Below are positions 19,424 to 28,071 of a DNA stretch of 64,000 nt, one piece after another (positions within the stretch are counted from its first letter, which is position 1; the number at the start of each line of letters is the position of its first letter). The DNA is from Nocardioides hwasunensis (GTDB taxonomy: Bacteria; Actinomycetota; Actinomycetes; Propionibacteriales; Nocardioidaceae), in the NCBI RefSeq assembly GCF_014779665.1, contig NZ_JACXYY010000002.1:578316-642315 (forward strand), given 5' to 3'. Made by a program: the position numbers and the translations under genes. The notes beneath the pieces are model-generated. The model was not told the DNA's origin. It worked only from the letters and a program-made list of their open reading frames with translations, and made no database searches.

Positions 19424-21765
19424 GCGAGACGACCACGGCCCCCGACCCGAGCACCGGCGGGGCGCGCGGAAGCCGCCGGCAGGACACCGGACGCCGGAGC
19501 AGGAGCGGCCCGCCCGCGGCGTGGGTCTGGCCCGTCCTCGTGGTCGTCGTGACCGCTGCCTACACCGCGATCCCCTACGTGATCACCGGGTGGTTCTACC
19601 AGCGTGGTGACACCGCCGCGCAGTTCGCGCCGACGTGGTGGCACCTCGGCGAGCTCGTCCGGGGCGGCCAGTGGCCAGTGTGGCTCGACCCGCAGTCGTG
19701 GGCCGGCGGCAACTACGTCGCCGAGGCCCTGTTCGGCACCTACAACCCCCTCAACGTGCTGGTGTGGGTCGGGGTCTCCCTGGGGCCCGACCTGGCCCTG
19801 TCGACGTACCTCGTCAAGGCGACGGTCATGGTGCTGCTCGCCCTCGGCACCTATCTTCTCGCGCGCGACTACGACGGTGCTCCCGCACCGTCCGCCGCAG
19901 TGGCGATCGCCCTGCCGTTCTCCGGCTTCACGCTCTTCTGGGACGCCGGCTCCTGGCCCTCGGGCCTGATGGCGTTCGCCTACGCGCCGTGGGTGTGGCT
20001 CACGTTCCGGCGGGCCCTGCGTGGCGTCGGCAGCCCGTTCTGGGCGTTCCTCGCCGGCCTGCTCGCGGTGCTCAACGGCAATCCCTACGGCACCCTCGCG
20101 GTCATCATCGTGGGAGCCGCGCTCATCATCGAGGGCGTCGTCATGCGGGCGTGGGGCGGCGTCGCGCGGCTCGTGCTCGTCGGCATCGCCGTCGCGGCGT
20201 TCCTGCCGCTGGTCTACCTGCCGCTGCTGGAGTCGTCCGACCTCGCGGTCCGCTCGACCGGTGCGCTCTTCGAGAACAGCGGCAAGCTGCGCCCGACGGC
20301 GGGCGACCTGCTCGCAGCGAGCTCGCCGCTGCACGTCCCGCCCATCCGGGCGATCACCGGCCCGATGATGGTGCCGGCCACCTTCCTCGCCTGGTTCGTG
20401 CTGCCGCTGCTGCCCTGGTTGCGCTTCGACGTGGTCCGGCGGCGGGCGAAGGAGTTCGTCGGGCTCGGCCTGATCACCCTCGCCTACCTCGCGATGACCC
20501 TCGGGCCGAGCAAGCTCTGGCTCTTCCGCTGGCCGCTGCGCGTCATCGAGTACTTCTACCTCGGCGTGCTGGTGGTGTTCGCCGTCCTGCTGAGCCAGGG
20601 CCTGGCCCGCTCCACGATGCGACCGCGGCTGGTCGGCACCGGGCTGATCGTGGTCGCCCTGGGCTGGCTCACCTGGTCGCAGGACCCCGAGGCGCTGCGT
20701 CGCGCGGCCGTCGGCACCGCCGCCGTCGGCGCTCTCACCGTCGTGGCGCTGGTCGCCCACCTGGTGGTGCGGCGCACCGCGCTCGTCTCGCTGGTCGCCA
20801 TCGGCGGTGTCGGCGCCGTCCTGGCGATGCAGGTCGCGGTCTTCGGCGAGAACGCGAGCTCGCGCGTGTGGCACGTCCCCGGCGACGTGTCCGCGCTCCA
20901 GCAGGACTTCGCCGGCTACGACGGGCGGGTGATGCAGTTCGCCGACCTGAAGCCGTTGCAGAACAAGGGTCAGATCGCCAAGCTCGAGCGGCAGTGGGAC
21001 ACCTACCTCCCCGGCTCCATGTACCACCCGGCCGGCGTCCAGGCGGTCAACAACTACACCGGCATGGGGTTCCTGCCCTTCACCCGCGCCTTCTGCATGG
21101 AGTACGACGGCCTCACCCAGGCGTGCGGCTACCGCAACCTGTGGAAGGTCGGTGGCTCCGGCCAGCCCCCGCTCGCGGACCTGATGAAGCTCGACACGAT
21201 CGTCGTGCAGCCCAAGCTCGCCGACGGTGTCGCCCCGGGGGAGGACTGGACCCAGGAGTCGGCCGACGACAAGGTCGTCGTGCTCCGCCACGACGGTGAG
21301 CAGCCGTGGCCCGGCAGCGAGCTCTCCTGGACCTCCGACGGCATCGAGGTGGCCGCCGCCGCGACTCGCGGGGCCCTGCACCAGAGCGTCGACGTCGCCT
21401 CCGCCGAGGACGGCGGCGAGCTGATCTTCTCGATGCTCGCCTGGCCCGGCTGGTCGGCCGAGCTCGACGGCCAGCCCCTCAGCGTCACCCGCACCGACGT
21501 CGGGCTGCTCACCGTCACCCTGCCCGCCGGCGCGAGCGGCACCGTCGACCTCACCTACCGTCCACCCGGCTTCACGGTCGGACTGCTCGGTGCGGCGGTC
21601 GGTCTCCTCCTCGGGCTCGGCCTCGCAGCGGCCGGGCTGCTGTCCCGCCGGCGACGCCGCCAGCGCGAGCGGCCGTGGACGACGCCCGCGGACAAGCCGC
21701 TGGAGCCGCGCGACGATGTGACATCCGTCTCGAGTGAGGGCCCTGCCCAGGTGAACGACCGCTAA
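19420..21765 (+). CDS. YfhO-like multi-spanning membrane protein
   Basis: A 781-residue integral membrane protein from the GTG at 19420. After a short Arg-rich cytoplasmic N-terminus there are about a dozen transmembrane helices to residue 480, a large extracytoplasmic domain (about 490-715), and one last helix (VGLLGAAVGLLLGLGLAAAGLL) before a basic tail. This layout, with YRPPGF just before the last helix, matches the YfhO family of GT-C-type glycosyltransferases. Homologues add sugars to teichoic acids using polyprenyl-phosphate donors. Four-nt overlap with the GT2 gene supports donor synthesis by GT2 and transfer by this protein. The sugar and acceptor are not known. Confidence 0.82.
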   Translation: MSETTTAPDPSTGGARGSRRQDTGRRSRSGPPAAWVWPVLVVVVTAAYTAIPYVITGWFYQRGDTAAQFAPTWWHLGELVRGGQWPVWLDPQSWAGGNYVAEALFGTYNPLNVLVWVGVSLGPDLALSTYLVKATVMVLLALGTYLLARDYDGAPAPSAAVAIALPFSGFTLFWDAGSWPSGLMAFAYAPWVWLTFRRALRGVGSPFWAFLAGLLAVLNGNPYGTLAVIIVGAALIIEGVVMRAWGGVARLVLVGIAVAAFLPLVYLPLLESSDLAVRSTGALFENSGKLRPTAGDLLAASSPLHVPPIRAITGPMMVPATFLAWFVLPLLPWLRFDVVRRRAKEFVGLGLITLAYLAMTLGPSKLWLFRWPLRVIEYFYLGVLVVFAVLLSQGLARSTMRPRLVGTGLIVVALGWLTWSQDPEALRRAAVGTAAVGALTVVALVAHLVVRRTALVSLVAIGGVGAVLAMQVAVFGENASSRVWHVPGDVSALQQDFAGYDGRVMQFADLKPLQNKGQIAKLERQWDTYLPGSMYHPAGVQAVNNYTGMGFLPFTRAFCMEYDGLTQACGYRNLWKVGGSGQPPLADLMKLDTIVVQPKLADGVAPGEDWTQESADDKVVVLRHDGEQPWPGSELSWTSDGIEVAAAATRGALHQSVDVASAEDGGELIFSMLAWPGWSAELDGQPLSVTRTDVGLLTVTLPAGASGTVDLTYRPPGFTVGLLGAAVGLLLGLGLAAAGLLSRRRRRQRERPWTTPADKPLEPRDDVTSVSSEGPAQVNDR

Positions 21766-21809
21766 CTAGACTCCGAGCGTTCCACTGAGCGACCGCCTAG
21801 GAGCCCCGC

Positions 21810-23021
21810 ATGCCCCGTCTCTGCCAGACCGAAGGCCTCACCGAGGACCAGTCCGAGATCCTCAAGGCCGTGCGCCAGTTCGTGGACGAGCAGATCATCC
21901 CGGTGGCGCAGGAGCTCGAGCACGCCGACGAGTACCCCCAGGAGATCATCGACGGGCTCAAGGAGCTCGGTGTCTTCGGGCTGACGATCCCCGAGGAGTT
22001 CGGCGGGCTCGGTGAGTCGCTGCTGACCTACGCGCTGGTGGTCGAGGAGATCGCCCGTGGCTGGATGAGCGTGTCGGGAGTGATCAACACCCACTTCATC
22101 GTGGCCTACATGCTGATCCAGCACGGGACGGACGAGCAGAAGCAGAAGTACCTCCCTCGGATGGCGACCGGTGAGGTGCGCGGCGCGTTCTCGATGTCGG
22201 AGCCCGGCCTCGGGTCCGACGTCTCGGCGGTCTCGACCAAGGCGACCCGCGCGGACGACGGGTCGTACTCCATCACCGGCCAGAAGATGTGGCTGACCAA
22301 CGGCGCCACCTCCACGCTCGTGGCGGTGCTGACGAAGACCGGCCAAGGAAATGAGCGCAGTGGTGCGGAGTCGGTCTACAAGTCGATGACGACCTTCCTG
22401 GTGGAGAAGGAGGCCGGCTTCGGGGAGACCGCTCAGGGCGTCACCGTGCCGGGCAAGATCGACAAGATGGGCTACAAGGGCGTCGAGACGACCGAGCTCA
22501 TCCTCGAGGGCCACCGGATCGCCGCGGACCAGGTGCTCGGCGGCGAGCCGGGCAAGGGCTTCTTCCAGATGATGGACGGCGTCGAGGTCGGTCGCGTCAA
22601 CGTCGCCGCCCGGGCGTGCGGCCTCGCCTGGCGCGGCTTCGAGCTCGGCATCGCCTACGCCCAGCAGCGCAAGACCTTCGGCAAGGCCATCGCCGAGCAC
22701 CAGGCGGTGCTGTTCCGGCTCGCGGAGATGGCGACCAAGGTCGAGGTCGCGCACACCATGATGGTCAAGGCCGCCCGCCTCAAGGACACCGGCAAGCGGA
22801 TGGACGTCGAGGCCGGGATGGCGAAGATGGTGGCGAGCGAGTACGCCAACGAGGTCGTGGAGGACTCCTTCCGCATCCACGGCGGCTACGGCTACTCCAA
22901 GGAGTACGAGATCGAGCGGCTGATGCGCGAGGTCAAGTTCATGCTGATCGGCGAGGGCACCTCCGACATCCAGAAGATGATCATCGGCCGGAGCCTCCTG
23001 AAGGACTACCAGCTGCGCTGA
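21810..23021 (+). CDS. Acyl-CoA dehydrogenase
   Basis: A 403-residue flavoprotein of the acyl-CoA dehydrogenase family. FAD- and substrate-binding motifs are present: FSMSEPGLGSDVSAVSTKA in the middle domain, QQRKTFGKAIAEHQAVLFRLA in the C-terminal helical domain, and HGGYGYSKEYEIERLMRE. The Glu in GEGTSDIQ, at the position of the catalytic base of MCAD-type enzymes, is retained. It would oxidise an acyl-CoA to a 2-enoyl-CoA with electrons passing to ETF; chain specificity is not readable. The gene stands alone, 44 nt after the glycan operon, and converges with the ROK gene with only 4 nt between stops. Confidence 0.94.
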   Translation: MPRLCQTEGLTEDQSEILKAVRQFVDEQIIPVAQELEHADEYPQEIIDGLKELGVFGLTIPEEFGGLGESLLTYALVVEEIARGWMSVSGVINTHFIVAYMLIQHGTDEQKQKYLPRMATGEVRGAFSMSEPGLGSDVSAVSTKATRADDGSYSITGQKMWLTNGATSTLVAVLTKTGQGNERSGAESVYKSMTTFLVEKEAGFGETAQGVTVPGKIDKMGYKGVETTELILEGHRIAADQVLGGEPGKGFFQMMDGVEVGRVNVAARACGLAWRGFELGIAYAQQRKTFGKAIAEHQAVLFRLAEMATKVEVAHTMMVKAARLKDTGKRMDVEAGMAKMVASEYANEVVEDSFRIHGGYGYSKEYEIERLMREVKFMLIGEGTSDIQKMIIGRSLLKDYQLR

Positions 23022-23025
23022 GCCG

Positions 23026-24234
23026 CTACGCGCCCGCGGCCTCCGCCTCCGCGTCGGCCGCGGCCAGAGCCTCGCTGGCGGCCTCGACCACCTCGGGGGA
23101 GAGGACGTGCTCGATCGCGAGGGCCGAGGCGCCCAGGACGGCCGCCTTGCCGCTGGCGCGCGAGGTGACGATGCGGAGGTGCTCGGTCGCGAGCGGCAGG
23201 GAGCGCTGGTAGACCGACTCGCGGATCCCGGCGAGCAGGTGCTCACCGGCCCCGGCGACCTGACCGCCGATCACCACGACCGACGGGTTGATGAGGTTGA
23301 CCATCGTGGCGACGATCTCGCCGATGTCGCGACCGGCCTGGCGGACCACCGCCATCGCGGGTTGGCTGCCGGCGCGGACCAGCTCGACCACGTCGCCGCC
23401 GGTCTCGGCCTGCTCGCCCTGGGCACGCACGGCCGCGGCGAGGGCAGGCCCCGCGGCGACGGCCTCGAGGCAGCCCGAGTTGCCGCAGCGGCACGGCACG
23501 TCGTCGGCGCCGGGGACCCGGACGTGGCCCAGGTCGCCCGCGGTGCCCTGCGCGCCGCGCTGGAGGATCCCGCCGGACACGATCCCGGCGCCGATGCCCG
23601 TGGCGACCTTGATCAGCACCAGGTCGTCCACGTCGCGCAGGTGCTGGCGTCGTTCGCCGAGGGCCATGATGTTGACGTCGTTGTCGACCAGCACCGGCAC
23701 GGGGTACTTCTCCTGCAGGTAGCCCGGCACGTCGAAGCGGTCCCAGCCGGGCATGATCGGCGGGTTGATCGGTCGCCCTGAGGAGTGCTCGACGGGGCCG
23801 GGCAGACCGATGCCGATGGCGGCGAGGTCGGTGATCGGTCGGTCGGTGCTCGCCACGAGGTCCGCGACCGACTCCACGACCCAGGCCAGCACGACCTCCG
23901 GGCCGTCGGCGACCGCGATGCGCGCGTCGACCTCCCCGAGGATCTGACCGTTGAGGTCGGTGAGCGCGGCGCTGGCGTGGGTCGCACCGATGTCGACGCC
24001 GACGACGAGCCTGGCGGTCGGGTTCAGCGCGAAGAGCGCCGGGGGACGCCCGCCGGTGGAGCGTGCACCGCCGAACGGCGCGACCAGTCCGAGCCGCATC
24101 AGGGTGTCGATGCGCGCCGTGATCGTGGAGCGTGCCAGGCCGGTCGCCTCGGCCAGCTGGGCACGAGTCCAGGGCCTTCCGTCACGGAGGAGATCGAAGA
24201 GCTCACCGGTGCGCACGGTCGGAGTCAAGCACAT
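23026..24234 (-). CDS. ROK-family transcriptional regulator
   Basis: A 402-residue ROK repressor. Residues about 10-65 form a winged helix (WTRAQLAEATGLARSTITARI). The ROK sugar-kinase-like domain follows with VVGVDIGATHASAAL near 78 and the zinc site CRCGNSGCLEA near 247. Proteins of this XylR/NagC type usually repress sugar uptake and catabolism genes until the sugar or its phosphate binds. It is divergent from the sugar ABC operon, with a 77-bp shared spacer holding a CTTTTG/CAAAAG inverted repeat, so it is probably the local regulator. Both halves of the ROK domain are intact. Confidence 0.92.
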   Translation of the reverse strand: MCLTPTVRTGELFDLLRDGRPWTRAQLAEATGLARSTITARIDTLMRLGLVAPFGGARSTGGRPPALFALNPTARLVVGVDIGATHASAALTDLNGQILGEVDARIAVADGPEVVLAWVVESVADLVASTDRPITDLAAIGIGLPGPVEHSSGRPINPPIMPGWDRFDVPGYLQEKYPVPVLVDNDVNIMALGERRQHLRDVDDLVLIKVATGIGAGIVSGGILQRGAQGTAGDLGHVRVPGADDVPCRCGNSGCLEAVAAGPALAAAVRAQGEQAETGGDVVELVRAGSQPAMAVVRQAGRDIGEIVATMVNLINPSVVVIGGQVAGAGEHLLAGIRESVYQRSLPLATEHLRIVTSRASGKAAVLGASALAIEHVLSPEVVEAASEALAAADAEAEAAGA

Positions 24235-24261
24235 GCACGACTTTGCACGCTAGACCTGACA

Positions 24262-24285
24262 CTTTTGATAGGTGCTCGACAAAAG
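24262..24285. promoter_or_regulatory. Putative ROK operator (inverted repeat)
   Basis: In the 77-bp spacer between the ROK gene and the ABC operon, CTTTTG (24262-24267) and CAAAAG (24280-24285) form a perfect 6-bp inverted repeat with a 12-bp spacer. It is the AT-richest part of the spacer, as expected for an operator overlapping a promoter. ROK regulators of the NagC/XylR type bind AT-rich inverted repeats. The site is short, so chance is possible. Confidence 0.45.
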
Positions 24286-24311
24286 CCGGTGACGCATGCC
24301 ACAGTGGCTCC

Positions 24312-25841
24312 GTGCCTCCCGTGTCCCCTGCGTCCACCGACGGCGACCCCGTGCTCGTCGCCACCGGAATGACCAAGAGCTTCTTCGGCAACACCGTCCT
24401 GGCCGACCTCGACCTCAGCCTGCGCGCCGGCGAGGTCCACGGACTCGTGGGTGAGAACGGCGCCGGCAAGTCGACGCTGATGAAGATGCTCGCCGGGGTC
24501 CACGCGCCCGACAGCGGCACCGTCACCGTCGCCGGCGAGCAGGTCTCCTTCAGCCACCCCGTGCAGGCGCAGAGCGCCGGCGTCTCGACGGTCTTCCAGG
24601 AGTTCAACCTCCTGCTCGAGCGGACCATCGCCGAGAACATCTGGCTGGGGCGCGAGCCTCGGCGCTTCGGCCGCGTCGGGCCGGTGGACACTGCCCGCAT
24701 GCGTCGCGACACCGACGAGCTGCTCGCCGGGCTCGGCGTCGCCGGTCTCAGGGCGGGCACGCTGGTGCGCCACCTCTCGGTCGCCGAGCAGCAGATCGTC
24801 GAGATCGCCAAGGCGGTCAGCTTCGACGCCAAGGTGATCCAGATGGACGAGCCGACCGCGGCGCTCGCCGACCACGAGGTCGAGCTGCTCTACTCGATCA
24901 TCGAGCGGCTGACCGACCGCGGCGTCGCGATCCTCTACGTCTCGCACCGCCTCAAGGAGATCTTCCACCTCTGCCGGACCATCACGATCCTGAAGGACGG
25001 CCGGCACGTCGCGACCAGGCCGGCCGAGGAGCTCACCGAGGCCGAGCTGGTCCGGCTGATGGTCGGTCGCTCGCTCACGACCTACTTCCCGGACAAGCCC
25101 GTCGACGTGGAGGTGGGTGAGGTGCGCCTGGCCCTCTCCGGCGTCGGCAACGGCTACGTCGACGACATCACGCTGGAGGTGCGCGCCGGCGAGATCGTCG
25201 GGCTGGCCGGCCTCCAGGGCTCGGGTCGCACCGAGCTGCTCGAGACGGTCTTCGGGGTCCACCCGGTCGCTCGCGGATCGGTCAGCCTCGACGGCTCCCC
25301 GCTCAAGGTCACCAGCCCGCGCCAGGGCGTACGCGCTCGTCTCGCCTTCATCACCGAGGACCGCAAGGCCAAGGGCCTCGCCCTCAACCAGTCGATCCTC
25401 GACAACGCGCTCGGCGTGGTCCGCTCGGTCTTCCCGCGCCGCAGTGCGCAGGCGCGCCGCGACATGCCCGGGGTGCTCTCCAACCTGGACGTGGCCGCCG
25501 CCAGCCTGGGCCAGGAGGTCCAGTTCCTCTCCGGTGGCAACCAGCAGAAGGTCGTGCTCGCCCGCTGGCTGAGCATCGACCCGCTCGTGGTGCTGATGGA
25601 CGAGCCCACCCGCGGCATCGACGTCGGCGCCAAGCACCGCGTCTACGAGCTGATGCGCGAGCTGACCCGCCAGGGTGTCGCCGTCTTGATGGTCTCCAGC
25701 GAGCTCCCCGAGGTGATCGGCATGTCCGACCGGATCCTGGTCATGCGCGACGGCACGCTCGCCGGCGAGCTGCCGTCCGGTGCGAGCGAGGAGGCCGTGC
25801 TGGCCATGGCCACCGGAGCAGCGAGCGAGGACGCAGCATGA
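24312..25841 (+). CDS. Sugar ABC transporter ATP-binding protein (RbsA-like)
   Basis: A 509-residue protein with two fused ABC ATPase domains, as in RbsA, MglA and AraG. The first domain has Walker A GENGAGKST near 47, the signature region LSVAEQQIVEIAKA, and VIQMDEPTAAL. The second has the degenerate Walker A LQGSGRTELLE typical of this subfamily, LSGGNQQKVVLARWL, and LMDEPTRGIDVGAK. It powers import of a monosaccharide or polyol through the two permeases that follow. The GTG at 24312 was chosen; the GTG at 24321 is equally possible, and no clear ribosome site decides. It overlaps the next gene by 4 nt. Confidence 0.93.
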   Translation: MPPVSPASTDGDPVLVATGMTKSFFGNTVLADLDLSLRAGEVHGLVGENGAGKSTLMKMLAGVHAPDSGTVTVAGEQVSFSHPVQAQSAGVSTVFQEFNLLLERTIAENIWLGREPRRFGRVGPVDTARMRRDTDELLAGLGVAGLRAGTLVRHLSVAEQQIVEIAKAVSFDAKVIQMDEPTAALADHEVELLYSIIERLTDRGVAILYVSHRLKEIFHLCRTITILKDGRHVATRPAEELTEAELVRLMVGRSLTTYFPDKPVDVEVGEVRLALSGVGNGYVDDITLEVRAGEIVGLAGLQGSGRTELLETVFGVHPVARGSVSLDGSPLKVTSPRQGVRARLAFITEDRKAKGLALNQSILDNALGVVRSVFPRRSAQARRDMPGVLSNLDVAAASLGQEVQFLSGGNQQKVVLARWLSIDPLVVLMDEPTRGIDVGAKHRVYELMRELTRQGVAVLMVSSELPEVIGMSDRILVMRDGTLAGELPSGASEEAVLAMATGAASEDAA

Positions 25842-26950
25842 GCGCCACCACCGACCACACGTCCCCGTCCGCCGCGGAGCCCCGCGAGCCGAGGGATTCC
25901 GTACGCCGTCGCCGCGCGGCGCGGCCCGCGGGTGCCGCCCGGCGACTCGACTCGACCGGCCTCATCTACCTCGTGCTCGTCGGCGTCATCGCGATCTCCG
26001 TGGTGCTGACCGGGATGGAGGGGCGCAACTTCTTCAGCCAGGGCAACATCTGGGCCGTCCTGACCGCGATGAGCGTGCTCGGGCTGATCGCGATCGGCCA
26101 GACCCTGGTCATCCTCGTCGGCAGCCTCGACCTGTCGGTGCCCTACGTCGTCAGCCTCGCGACGGTGATCGCGGCCGGTGGCATGAAGGGGCTCGACGCC
26201 AACATCGCCGCGGCGACGTTCAACGCCCTCGCGCTGTGCGCCCTGGTGGGACTGGTGATGGGGCTGCTGGTCAGCCTCCTCCACGTGCACGGCTTCATCG
26301 CCAGCCTCGGCATCGGCCTGGTCGTGAGCGGCTACCTCGGCACCAACTACCAGGGCAGCCACGGATCGGCCGCCCCCGGCCTGAGGCTGCTCGGTCGCAG
26401 CGGCATCGCGGGCGTGATCCCCACGGCGTTCGTCATCCTGCTGGTCAGCGCGCTCCTGGTCACGCTCCTGCTGCGCTACACGCGGCTCGGCCACCACCTC
26501 TACGCCATCGGCGGCAACCAGTCCGTCGCGCGCATGTCCGGCGTGCGCACCGCGCTGCCGGTCATCACCGCCCACGTGCTCTGCTCGGTCTTCGCCGGGA
26601 TCGCCGCGCTGCTGCTGCTCTCCCGCACCGGCGTGGGCTCGCCCACCATCGGCTCGCAGGGCCGCTACGACCTGCTCTCCATCGCGGCCGTCGTCCTCGG
26701 CGGCACGCTGCTCGCCGGTGGCAAGGGCAGCGTCATCGGCACCATCGGCGGCGTCGCGATCTTCGCGGTCCTCGACAACGTCATGGGCGTGATGCAGGTC
26801 AACCCGTTCCTCAAGGACTTCGTCCGCGGCTTCGTCATCGTCCTGGCCGTGGCGGTCTACGCCCGCCGCAGCGTCGTACGCCGTCCGCCACGGTTCGGTG
26901 CCTCCAGACCCGTCCTGCCCGTCCCGTCATCGAAGGGGGACCCGGCATGA
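25838..26950 (+). CDS. Sugar ABC transporter permease 1 (RbsC-like)
   Basis: A 370-residue permease of the RbsC/BPD_transp_2 family. After a 45-residue basic cytoplasmic N-terminus there are eight to ten transmembrane helices. The family block IGQTLVILVGSLDLSVPYVVSLA is the characteristic helix-loop region, and LLSIAAVVLGGTLLAGGKGSV near residue 290 is the conserved C-terminal motif. It overlaps the ATPase gene and the second permease gene by 4 nt each. The pair probably forms a heterodimeric channel. Confidence 0.92.
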   Translation: MSATTDHTSPSAAEPREPRDSVRRRRAARPAGAARRLDSTGLIYLVLVGVIAISVVLTGMEGRNFFSQGNIWAVLTAMSVLGLIAIGQTLVILVGSLDLSVPYVVSLATVIAAGGMKGLDANIAAATFNALALCALVGLVMGLLVSLLHVHGFIASLGIGLVVSGYLGTNYQGSHGSAAPGLRLLGRSGIAGVIPTAFVILLVSALLVTLLLRYTRLGHHLYAIGGNQSVARMSGVRTALPVITAHVLCSVFAGIAALLLLSRTGVGSPTIGSQGRYDLLSIAAVVLGGTLLAGGKGSVIGTIGGVAIFAVLDNVMGVMQVNPFLKDFVRGFVIVLAVAVYARRSVVRRPPRFGASRPVLPVPSSKGDPA

Positions 26951-28071
26951 GCGCCGCCACCTCCACCCCGTCCGGCAGCGCCACCGCGGGGCGCACGCTC
27001 CCGCTCAGCGAGGGCTCGCTGCTCCAGCGGCTGCTCCGTGGCGCGATCACCCCGGGCGGCGCGGTGTTCATCCTGCTCGCCGTGCTGTTCGTCGCCGTCG
27101 TGTGGGTCAACCCCAGCTTCGGCGAGCCGCCGCAGCTGATCCGCTTCATCGGCCGCACCGCGCCGATCGCGATCGCCGCCATGGGCCAGTACTACGTGAT
27201 CGTCTCCGGCGAGTTCGACCTCTCGATGGGCGCGGTCATCGCCACGCAGGTGGTCATCGCCGGCAACTACATCGGCCAGGACGAGAGCCGGGTGCTCCCC
27301 GCGCTGGCGCTGATGCTGCTCATCGGGGCCGCCGTCGGAGTGGTCAACGGCCTGGCGACCACGCTGCTGAGGGTTCCGAGCTTCATCGTCACGCTGGGCA
27401 CGATGCTCGCCCTCGGCGGGCTGGTGCGCTACCTCACCGGTGGCGCCGCCACCGGCAACCCGGTCGACAGCTTCCGCCAGATCGGCCGTGGCGGCATCGA
27501 GGACGTGCCGGTGCTCGACGTGCTGCCCTACCCGGTGATCATCCTCGCGGTCGTCGCCGTGGCGTCGGTCCTGCTGATGCGCTCGCCCTTCGGCCGCACG
27601 CTCATCGCCGCCGGGGACAACCCCGACGCGGCCGGGCTCGCCGGCGCCCACGTGTGGTGGGTCAAGACGCGGGCCTTCATGCTCTCGTCGCTGTCCGCGA
27701 CGGTCGCCGGGATCCTGCTCGTCGGCTACGCCGGCGTCCACCCGTCGGTCGGGTCGGGCTACGAGTTCCAGGCGATCACCGCCGTCGTGCTCGGCGGCGT
27801 GGTGCTGGGCGGAGGCCGCGGGTGGGTCCTCTCCGCGGCGGCCGGCGCCTTCGCCCTCGAGCTGCTCTTCTCGTTCCTCAACTTCCAGGAGGTGGAGTCC
27901 ACCTGGCGACCCACCGTCCAGGGCCTGATCATCATCCTCGCCGTCGCGGCCGGCGCTCGCGCCTGGTCCTACGGCCGTCGACCTTCTCGGACTGCTGAAT
28001 CCGCACCACCAGCAGCACCCGCTGCATCACCCACCCCTGCCCGCCCGGGCACTGAAACAGGAGAAAATTGA
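26947..28071 (+). CDS. Sugar ABC transporter permease 2 (RbsC-like)
   Basis: A 374-residue second RbsC-type permease, starting at the ATG at 26947. It has eight to ten transmembrane helices and the family motif MGQYYVIVSGEFDLSMGAVIA near 78-98, with FQAITAVVLGGVVLGGGRG near 275. The C-terminus after the last helix is Pro/Ala-rich. It differs considerably from permease 1, as expected for a heterodimeric transporter rather than a recent duplication. Its stop shares one base with the start of the binding-protein gene (TGATG). Confidence 0.92.
   Translation: MSAATSTPSGSATAGRTLPLSEGSLLQRLLRGAITPGGAVFILLAVLFVAVVWVNPSFGEPPQLIRFIGRTAPIAIAAMGQYYVIVSGEFDLSMGAVIATQVVIAGNYIGQDESRVLPALALMLLIGAAVGVVNGLATTLLRVPSFIVTLGTMLALGGLVRYLTGGAATGNPVDSFRQIGRGGIEDVPVLDVLPYPVIILAVVAVASVLLMRSPFGRTLIAAGDNPDAAGLAGAHVWWVKTRAFMLSSLSATVAGILLVGYAGVHPSVGSGYEFQAITAVVLGGVVLGGGRGWVLSAAAGAFALELLFSFLNFQEVESTWRPTVQGLIIILAVAAGARAWSYGRRPSRTAESAPPAAPAASPTPARPGTETGEN

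Noticed and set aside
24132..24311. Upstream extension of the sugar ABC ATPase frame
   Set aside because: It runs antisense into the ROK gene and through the operator; the ATPase fold begins only after the GTG at 24312.
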